14,067 nucleotides of DNA, taken from positions 1 through 14,067 of the forward strand of contig JAFPLG010000044.1 of the NCBI GenBank assembly GCA_017402895.1. Direction: 5' to 3'. The stretch comes from Paludibacteraceae bacterium. Its GTDB lineage: Bacteria; Bacteroidota; Bacteroidia; Bacteroidales; Paludibacteraceae. Made by a program: the position numbers and the translations under genes. This document shows, piece after piece, positions 1 to 5,296 of the stretch (position 1 is its first letter; each line of letters opens with the position of its first letter). The notes below the pieces were generated by a model. The model worked only from the letters and a program-made list of their open reading frames with translations, was not told the DNA's origin and ran no database searches.

Positions 1-1027
1 CATCAACGGATCGCTTTCGCTCAACCATAACTGGCGTACCGACCGCTTCTACTATGACAACGTGACAGCACGTGACTCGGTCGTACGTATCGGCGGAACA
101 ATCAAGGGAGGTCTTAACTATAAGTTCGCTCGCTACCACAACGTATTCGTCAATGCCGGCTTTATCTCCCGTGCACCGAAATACCAGGCTATCTATATGT
201 CGGTCAGCACCTCCAATGCTATCAACAACGAGGCGAAGAACGAGAAGATCGCCAGCGTAGAACTCGGTTACGGTTTCGAGAACCAGTATGCTTCGATCCA
301 TGTCAACGGTTACTTCACCGAGTGGATGGACAAGACCATGACCAAGTACGGCAACCTCTCCGATCCGGCTCAGACGCAGTTCTATATGAACATGACCGGC
401 GTCAATGCACGCCATATGGGTCTGGAGTTCGAAGCCAAGGCTCGTCCTACCAAGTGGCTCGAACTCAGCGCCATGGTTTCTCTGGGCGACTGGAAATGGG
501 ACAGCGACTCCGTCATCGGCCGTGCCTACGACGAACATGGCTTTGCCATGACAGCCGACGCACAGGTGACCGAGATAGGTGCTCCAGACCACTACTGGGC
601 TAAGATCAACATGAAGGGTATCCACGTAGGTGGCCAGGCACAAACGACGGCTAACTTCGGCATCCTATTCAAGCCGTTCAAGGGATTCCGCATCGGTGGT
701 GAGTATACCCTCTACGACCGTAACTACAGCTACTATAGCTTCTCTGGCTCCAACCTGACGCCGGGTAAGACGATGAATATCGTAGAGCCCTACCGCTGCC
801 CGCTGGGTGGAAGCCTCGACCTGCGTGCCAGCTACCAGTTTGAGATGGGTCCCATCCGTGCTACGATCGCCGGAAACGTGACCAACGTACTCAACCAGTA
901 CTACATCGAGAAAGCATGGTCGGCCAGCACCGCTACACAGACCGTTGCAGAGAATACCAAGGATAATATCTACTTCTTCTACAACAAGGGTCGTCAGTGG
1001 AACATCAGGTTAAAACTTCAGTTTTAA
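1..1027 (+). CDS. TonB-dependent outer membrane receptor, C-terminal part (5' end outside window)
   Basis: The reading frame is open from base 2 and gives 341 residues before TAA; the N-terminal signal, plug and early barrel lie upstream of the window. The visible part alternates short polar and aromatic-rich stretches typical of beta-strands and ends in RLKLQF, a terminal Phe as expected for a BamA-inserted barrel. The stretch VFVNAGFISRAPKYQAIY, followed by NNEAKNEKIASVELGYGF, is characteristic of the late barrel strands of TonB-dependent receptors (motif recognition). Family role: TonB/ExbBD-energised uptake of a large substrate across the outer membrane. The substrate cannot be read from this fragment. 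The next genes encode a lipoprotein, a secreted endonuclease and a small outer membrane protein, so a nucleic-acid or nucleotide substrate is plausible (inference). It is not followed by a SusD gene, which argues against an ordinary glycan locus. Confidence 0.88.
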   Translation, partial: INGSLSLNHNWRTDRFYYDNVTARDSVVRIGGTIKGGLNYKFARYHNVFVNAGFISRAPKYQAIYMSVSTSNAINNEAKNEKIASVELGYGFENQYASIHVNGYFTEWMDKTMTKYGNLSDPAQTQFYMNMTGVNARHMGLEFEAKARPTKWLELSAMVSLGDWKWDSDSVIGRAYDEHGFAMTADAQVTEIGAPDHYWAKINMKGIHVGGQAQTTANFGILFKPFKGFRIGGEYTLYDRNYSYYSFSGSNLTPGKTMNIVEPYRCPLGGSLDLRASYQFEMGPIRATIAGNVTNVLNQYYIEKAWSASTATQTVAENTKDNIYFFYNKGRQWNIRLKLQF

Positions 1028-1028
1028 C

Positions 1029-1086
1029 AGTTGAAAGTTTAGAATTTAAAGTTAAAAGAAGTTTTAAAGTTAAAAGTTAAAAAGTT
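1029..1086 (+). repeat. Degenerate AGTT(AAA) tandem repeat filling the gap to the lipoprotein gene
   Basis: AGTT recurs at 1029, 1036, 1050, 1060, 1068, 1075 and 1083, mostly 7 or 8 bp apart, separated by A-rich spacers. It fills the 59-nt gap between the receptor stop codon and the ATG at 1087 and replaces any recognisable ribosome binding site. The A-rich sequence before the ATG fits Bacteroidales translation starts, which lack Shine-Dalgarno pairing. Confidence 0.6.
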
Positions 1087-2433
1087 ATGAAAGCAAAATA
1101 TTTATTTTCGATAGTAGCTTTAGCGCTGGGTCTGACGGCTTGTGAGAACTATTTCGACGAGAAATACCTGGATAATGGCGATCCCTACATCAGCGTAGTC
1201 AAGACATACGACTACACCCTGACGACTGCGGATTATGCCACCATTGCCAACAACGCCACCAACAAGGCCATTGCCTATGAGACGGACTCCCTCAAGGGCC
1301 TCAAGAACCGCTACCAGAATGCGTTGGCGAACGTAGGCAAACAGGGTTACTTCAATTCTAATGCCACGGCTGACATGTATGCACCCGCGTTCATCTACAA
1401 CAAGTATCCGCAACTCGATCCGGGGTCGATATTCAACCTCACGTACCTCACCGACGACGGACTGCCTCCGTACCTGCGTGCCTACAATGCCGCTAGTCGT
1501 GTCGTGCTCGACGTGACCGACGAATCGCAGATCATTGCTAAGCTGCCGCAACCCGACGAGGGCGTCATCATTGGCGTCATCTACGACACCGACAAGGAGG
1601 TCTTCTACGAGTCGGCCGATGGCTACGCTTGGACCAAACTGACGCTGCCGGCTAACTTCCATCTGCTGCCTGCCGAGGCCAATGGACAAGTCGTAAAATG
1701 GCTGCTAGTCAACTTCCCCTATGCCGAGATCGACCAAGTGGAAGTCATGCTCTGGTACGACGAGACGGCTAAGCACTATATCGCCTATGAGTACACCTTC
1801 AACGGCGAGACATGGATCGCCAATACGGGCGTCGTAGAAGAGACGATGTCGTTCATACTCGATCAAAAGAAAGGGTGGGTTGCCAACCTCTCTACCTACT
1901 ACCAGCAGGCTGTGGCCGGCGACGGCAATATGGGTAAACTGACCATCCAGGACTTTGACCTCGAGGACGGAATCAGCTATATCTGGATGTTCGACAACCT
2001 CTATGGTATGAAGGGTACTGCATATGCCAAGGGTGGCCCGCACTACGGCGAGGGATGGTTCGTCACGCCTAAGATCAAGTTGAAGAAAGCCGTCAGCCCG
2101 GCATTGAGCTTCGACATGGCCATGAACTACGGTCCGCTGCCCGAAGACGGACGCTACGAGCAGGCTACCGTTTGGGTGTCTACCGATTATGCCGGTGATG
2201 TCAAGACAGCTACCTGGACCCAACTGCCATGGAATGAGTTCAACGGCTCAACCGGCTTCCCGGATGCCAACAGCTGGACGTTCTACAACACCGGCCGACT
2301 GGACCTGAGTCAGTGGAAGGACCAGATTATCTATATCGGTTTCCGCTACAAGAGTCTGCCGGGGCAGACCTGCTCGACCTGGGAGGTCAAGAATATCCTT
2401 GTCAACGAACCCGAAGAAGAAACCGCTGAATGA
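1087..2433 (+). CDS. Surface lipoprotein with C-terminal choice-of-anchor-J-like domain
   Basis: The 448-residue product starts with a lipoprotein signal peptide (MKAKYLFSIVALALGLTAC, lipid-bearing Cys19). The acidic pair D24-E25 shortly after the Cys fits the export signal that sends Bacteroidota lipoproteins to the cell surface. Residues about 40-270 form a region I do not recognise, rich in Tyr and Asp. From about residue 295 (IQDFDLEDGISYIWMFDN) to the end it resembles the choice-of-anchor J or DUF5017-type beta-sandwich of secreted Bacteroidales proteins, including GEGWFVTPKIKLKK and LSFDMAMNYG. The position between a TonB-dependent receptor and a secreted nuclease suggests a surface partner that binds the receptor's substrate, as SusD does in glycan systems (inference). 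Its TGA stop overlaps the ATG of the nuclease gene as ATGA, so translation is probably coupled. Confidence 0.75.
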   Translation: MKAKYLFSIVALALGLTACENYFDEKYLDNGDPYISVVKTYDYTLTTADYATIANNATNKAIAYETDSLKGLKNRYQNALANVGKQGYFNSNATADMYAPAFIYNKYPQLDPGSIFNLTYLTDDGLPPYLRAYNAASRVVLDVTDESQIIAKLPQPDEGVIIGVIYDTDKEVFYESADGYAWTKLTLPANFHLLPAEANGQVVKWLLVNFPYAEIDQVEVMLWYDETAKHYIAYEYTFNGETWIANTGVVEETMSFILDQKKGWVANLSTYYQQAVAGDGNMGKLTIQDFDLEDGISYIWMFDNLYGMKGTAYAKGGPHYGEGWFVTPKIKLKKAVSPALSFDMAMNYGPLPEDGRYEQATVWVSTDYAGDVKTATWTQLPWNEFNGSTGFPDANSWTFYNTGRLDLSQWKDQIIYIGFRYKSLPGQTCSTWEVKNILVNEPEEETAE

Positions 2434-3626
2434 TGAAACGAATTCTCATATCTATTGCCCTGTGCGCCCTCTCGTGGGGCGCCTGGGCTGTTGATATGCA
2501 GGCACACATGGGCTCGCGTGAAGCCCAAGAGACCTACAGTCAATACCTTGGAAAACAAGCCGCTTACTATACCGATACCTATGCACCGGAAGCCTTGCGT
2601 GCTCTGAGTGGCGACGACCTGTTTGGTGCCCTCAATACGCTCATGGGCAATACCTGCCGTATCGCCGAGACGCGCTATAGCTACGACAACCTGCGCAACC
2701 AGTACAAATATGTGGACAAAGATCTGAATACCAACGCCTATATCATCGGTTATTACGATGGCAGTTCGATTAATGGTTCGTGGGATAGTGGTAAGACATG
2801 GAACCGTGAGCACACCTGGCCGCAGTCGAAAGGCGCCGACAAGAGTCTGCCGATGGGCTACGACATGCAATCGGTTCGCCCTGCCTCTACGGCTGTGAAT
2901 AGCGAACGTGGCAATACGCCCTATGGCGAGTCGTCCAACTACTATGACCCCAATGTGATCTCAATCAACAATGCCCTCTACGTACAGACCAACCTCGGTT
3001 CGTACCGTGGCGATGCGGCACGCGTCATCCTCTACGACTATATCGTCTATGGTCAGGCCGGTGGTCACAAGAACAGTCTCTACAACGGCAATGCCCAACT
3101 GCTGAGCAAACTCGGAAAGAGTGGGGTGTTCGAGTCGATACCCGTCCTGCTCAAGTGGCATATGAACGACCCTGTCTCGCTCACCGAGATGGTTCGAAAC
3201 GATGGCGCAGCCAACTACCAGGGCAACCGTAATCCCTTTATCGACTATCCCGAACTGGCTATCCAGATGCTCAAGAATGCCAGTGGTGTTACCACCTACA
3301 GCGTCACCACCACTGGTGCCACCCTCTGGCCAGCATATACCCTGACGCTCAAAGCGGGCTTCATCGCCTATCTCGGTACACCCGACAACCGGCCTACCGA
3401 AGTGACCATCACCGGCGCTACCGGCAAGTACGATCCCGAGACAGGCCGACTGACGATCACTAATGTGACGGGTGCAGTGACAATCACGGCGGTCGGAACA
3501 GAGGCGCTCGAGCAGACGGAGGCGGAGCAGAAAGCCATCAAGACTATCTACAACGGACAAGTAATCATTATTCGCAATGGTAAAGCGTATACTACTCTCG
3601 GCGCTACTCTGGGTGACCTGCGTTAG
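2430..3626 (+). CDS. Secreted endonuclease I family nuclease with C-terminal Ig-like and sorting-type tail
   Basis: The 398-residue product has a cleavable signal peptide (MMKRILISIALCALSWGAWA). Residues about 60-285 carry the endonuclease I (EndA/NucM/Vvn) signature: WNREHTWPQS with E127 and His128, the likely general base; RPASTAVNSERGN with N157, R160 and N162; LLKWHMNDPV with H244; and QGNRNPFIDYPEL. These metal-dependent enzymes cut DNA and often RNA with little sequence preference. Residues about 288-357 form a small beta domain (VTITGATGKYDPETGRLTIT). The end, YNGQVIIIRNGKAYTTLG, resembles the short tail of many type IX-secreted or surface Bacteroidales proteins, so export beyond the outer membrane is likely (inference). 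An alternative in-frame start is the second ATG at 2433. The 3' end overlaps the next gene by 50 nt in another frame. Confidence 0.87.
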   Translation: MMKRILISIALCALSWGAWAVDMQAHMGSREAQETYSQYLGKQAAYYTDTYAPEALRALSGDDLFGALNTLMGNTCRIAETRYSYDNLRNQYKYVDKDLNTNAYIIGYYDGSSINGSWDSGKTWNREHTWPQSKGADKSLPMGYDMQSVRPASTAVNSERGNTPYGESSNYYDPNVISINNALYVQTNLGSYRGDAARVILYDYIVYGQAGGHKNSLYNGNAQLLSKLGKSGVFESIPVLLKWHMNDPVSLTEMVRNDGAANYQGNRNPFIDYPELAIQMLKNASGVTTYSVTTTGATLWPAYTLTLKAGFIAYLGTPDNRPTEVTITGATGKYDPETGRLTITNVTGAVTITAVGTEALEQTEAEQKAIKTIYNGQVIIIRNGKAYTTLGATLGDLR

Positions 3627-4350
3627 TACGGCTGTGGCGGGCACCAATCTGCAGGTCTACTACGACTTTGGTAGCCTCAATACGGTATGCGCCAACCAGC
3701 GAACCAACCGCGTCACGACCACGCTCGAACTCTTCTATCCCGACCCGTGGGGTAGTACGTTCGCGTTCGTTGATTTCGACTACAATATCAACCCGCAGGA
3801 CCCGCAGAATACACCCTTCATGGCCTACACGGAGATTGCACGCTGCCTGAATTTCTGGGGCAAGACAAAAGCCAAAGATCTGAGTATCCAGGTTGAGTAC
3901 AACGGTGGTCTTGGTATCTACAAGGATGCGGTGGGCGATATACGCGGCTATGCGATCAACCATGCGGCACTCGTCGGACTAAACTACTGCTTACACACGA
4001 AGGATTACAAGAATATCTTCAATCTGGAGTTGCTCTACAAGTATATCGTCGACGACTACAACAAACTGGCCAATCAGGCCCCGCTCCAGTTTACCTTTGT
4101 CTGGGGATGTGACGACTTCTGTACGGCTCCCGGTCTGCGCTTCTCTGGTTTCCTCGATGTATGGGGACAACGGAACGCTACGGGACAGTCCTTTGTGCTG
4201 CTCTCCGAACCCCAACTATGGTATAACGTGGGACGATGGTTCAAGTGCCCGTACCTAAGTATTGGCACCGAGATAGAGTTCTCGTACAACTTCTCCGGCC
4301 AGGGCTTCATGTGCAACCCATGCTTGGGTATCAAGTGGAACTTTGACTAA
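3577..4350 (+). CDS. DUF5020 family outer membrane protein, Tsx-like in size
   Basis: The 257-residue product starts MVKRILLSALLWVTCVSTAVAG, a signal peptide cut probably after Ala21, and continues NLQVYYDFGS. The rest matches what I recall of DUF5020: repeated strand-like segments (GSTFAFVDFDYN, AYTEIARCLNFW, VEYNGGLGIYKD, VLLSEPQLWYNVG, GTEIEFSYNFSG) and a C-terminal GIKWNFD. Length and strand pattern suit a small monomeric barrel of about 12 strands, like the nucleoside channel Tsx; equating the two functions is inference. The start at 3577 is required to include the signal peptide, although it lies inside the 3' end of the nuclease gene. Its place after a secreted nuclease would suit a channel for released nucleosides or nucleotides. 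Four internal Cys residues (about 15, 38, 89 and others) are unusual for an outer membrane protein. Confidence 0.75.
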   Translation: MVKRILLSALLWVTCVSTAVAGTNLQVYYDFGSLNTVCANQRTNRVTTTLELFYPDPWGSTFAFVDFDYNINPQDPQNTPFMAYTEIARCLNFWGKTKAKDLSIQVEYNGGLGIYKDAVGDIRGYAINHAALVGLNYCLHTKDYKNIFNLELLYKYIVDDYNKLANQAPLQFTFVWGCDDFCTAPGLRFSGFLDVWGQRNATGQSFVLLSEPQLWYNVGRWFKCPYLSIGTEIEFSYNFSGQGFMCNPCLGIKWNFD

Positions 4351-4379
4351 CGACCAACGACAAACGACCAACGACCAAC
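4344..4379 (+). repeat. CGACCAA heptamer tandem repeat in the gap before the methyltransferase gene
   Basis: Exact 7-bp units: TGACTAA (4344, a diverged unit containing the TAA stop of the preceding gene), CGACCAA (4351), CGACAAA (4358), CGACCAA (4365) and CGACCAA (4372), then CATGATC with the next start codon. The array is the whole 29-nt gap. The same heptamer occurs three more times inside the following gene (4891-4915) and once after it (5211-5217). Confidence 0.85.
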
Positions 4380-5201
4380 ATGATCTCCAAAGCGCAACTC
4401 AAAACATATCGTAGTCTTCACCAGAAGAAGTATCGCGACGAACTCGGTCTCTTCCTGGCCGAGGGGGAGAAGTGCGTCAACGAACTTCGCAAAGCCTTCG
4501 AACTCGAGGCGCTTATCACCGAGGAGGAAGTGGGACGCGTAGCTGTCGAACAACTCTCGTCTCTCCGCACCCCACAAGGTGTCATCGCCGTCTTCCGCAA
4601 ACCCTCTTTCAGTCCGGAGGACGGTCTTTCAGTGAATGAAATGAACGGTCCTTCAGCGAAGCGGTCTTTCAGTCCGAAGGACGGTCTAATACTGGCCTTG
4701 GACAGTATTCAGGATCCCGGCAACCTGGGCACGATCATTCGTACCTGCGACTGGTTCGGCGTGCACGATATCTTCTGTTCGCTCGACACGGCAGACTGCT
4801 ACAATCCCAAGGTGGTCCAGGCCACGATGGGTTCCCTTGCCCGCGTCCGTCTCCACTACGTGGACTTGCCTCAATGGCTCCATAGTCAATCGACCAACGA
4901 CCAACGACCAACGACTATCTACGGCACTCTGCTCGATGGCCGCGACATGTACGAAGTACTATCTAACAGCAAAGCGGTCCAACAGCGAAGCGGTCTATCA
5001 GCAGAGCGGTCTATCAGTCCGAAGGACGGTCACGCAGTAATCATCATGGGCAACGAGGGCAACGGTATCTCGCCCCAGGTGCGCCAATACATCACGCATC
5101 CCGTTCGTATTCCTTCGTATCCGCCCGAGGCAGAGACCTCTGAGAGTCTGAACGTAGCTATTGCTACGGCCGTCATCCTCTCGGAATTCCGAAGGCCATA
5201 A
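4380..5201 (+). CDS. SpoU/TrmH family RNA methyltransferase with repeat-derived insertions
   Basis: This 273-residue protein is an AdoMet-dependent 2'-O-methyltransferase of rRNA or tRNA; the exact nucleotide target cannot be told. The N-terminal part (1-75) is the RNA-binding substrate domain (LGLFLAEGEKCVNEL). The SPOUT catalytic domain shows motif 1, DPGNLGTIIRTCDWFG, with N115 and R121; motif 2, IIMGNEGNGIS (G224-G229); and motif 3, SESLNVAIATAV, with S256 and N258. All family-critical residues are present, so the enzyme is probably active. Three tracts depart from the family and coincide with repeats in the DNA: residues about 76-102, 171-179 and 195-217. They fall in the interdomain linker and in surface loops and make the protein some 20-35 residues longer than the Bacteroides homologues I recall. 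The ATG follows a CGACCAA array; a terminator follows the gene. Confidence 0.88.
   Translation: MISKAQLKTYRSLHQKKYRDELGLFLAEGEKCVNELRKAFELEALITEEEVGRVAVEQLSSLRTPQGVIAVFRKPSFSPEDGLSVNEMNGPSAKRSFSPKDGLILALDSIQDPGNLGTIIRTCDWFGVHDIFCSLDTADCYNPKVVQATMGSLARVRLHYVDLPQWLHSQSTNDQRPTTIYGTLLDGRDMYEVLSNSKAVQQRSGLSAERSISPKDGHAVIIMGNEGNGISPQVRQYITHPVRIPSYPPEAETSESLNVAIATAVILSEFRRP
4606..4685 (+). repeat. Modular CTTTCAG...CGGT repeat, cluster 1 (inside methyltransferase gene)
   Basis: Four adjoining units begin YTTCAG-like and end CGGT, with different middles: 4606-4625 (20 nt, middle TCCGGAGGA), 4626-4649 (24 nt, middle TGAATGAAATGAA), 4650-4665 (16 nt, middle CGAAG) and 4666-4685 (20 nt, middle TCCGAAGGA). 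The middles TCCGGAGGA and TCCGAAGGA are small inverted repeats. The tract is translated in frame as the linker between the N-terminal and catalytic domains. Confidence 0.85.
4891..4915 (+). repeat. Intragenic CGACCAA heptamer array
   Basis: Three perfect CGACCAA units (4891, 4898, 4905) plus CGAC. Three units make 21 nt, which keeps the reading frame and encodes part of STNDQRPTT (residues 171-179). The same heptamer fills the gap before this gene. Confidence 0.88.
4963..5030 (+). repeat. Modular CNNCAG...CGGT repeat, cluster 2 (inside methyltransferase gene)
   Basis: Four adjoining units: CTAACAGCAAAGCGGT (4963), CCAACAGCGAAGCGGT (4979), CTATCAGCAGAGCGGT (4995), each 16 nt, and a 20-nt unit at 5011-5030 whose middle is again TCCGAAGGA. 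The last unit differs from the last unit of cluster 1 only in its second and third-position region (CTATCAG versus CTTTCAG). Translated as residues about 195-217, just before the GNEGNG motif. Confidence 0.86.
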
Positions 5202-5218
5202 TATCCTAAACGACCAAA

Positions 5219-5246
5219 AATCTCGCTTCCGGGCGGGATTTTTTTT
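5219..5246 (+). terminator. Rho-independent terminator after the methyltransferase gene
   Basis: TCTCGC (5221-5226) pairs with GCGGGA (5233-5238) with one G-T wobble, extended by two A-T pairs, loop TTCCGG, followed by eight T residues (5239-5246). It separates the upstream array from the tamL-like transcription unit. One lone CGACCAA lies just before it at 5211. Confidence 0.8.
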
Positions 5247-5247
5247 G

Positions 5248-5263
5248 TATATGCTTGCATATA
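5248..5263. promoter_or_regulatory. Perfect dyad overlapping the -33 element
   Basis: TATATGC-TT-GCATATA is a perfect 7-bp inverted repeat with a 2-bp spacer. It covers the TTG of the -33 element (5255-5257), a place where an operator would act. It also lies directly after the terminator T-tract, so part of the match may be chance in AT-rich DNA. Confidence 0.4.
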
Positions 5264-5285
5264 TCAAAAATTTTCACTACCTTTG
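5255..5285 (+). promoter_or_regulatory. Bacteroidales-type promoter for the envelope operon
   Basis: A -7 element TACCTTTG (5278-5285, consensus TAnnTTTG) lies 20 bp after CTTG at 5254-5257 (-33 element, consensus TTTG). This is the housekeeping sigma architecture of Bacteroidota. Transcription should begin near 5289-5293, only a few bases before the ATG at 5297. Spacing and sequence closely match the second promoter at 13059-13090. Confidence 0.82.
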
Positions 5286-5296
5286 CGCCCTGAATT

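Noticed and set aside
4606..5030. The methyltransferase repeats as a CRISPR array
   Set aside because: Units are 16-24 nt and contiguous with variable middles of 5-13 nt, without equal-length unique spacers, and lie inside a conserved coding frame.
4380..5201. The methyltransferase gene as a frameshifted pseudogene because of its repeats
   Set aside because: The frame runs unbroken through all three repeat tracts, and motifs 1, 2 and 3 are intact in the same frame.
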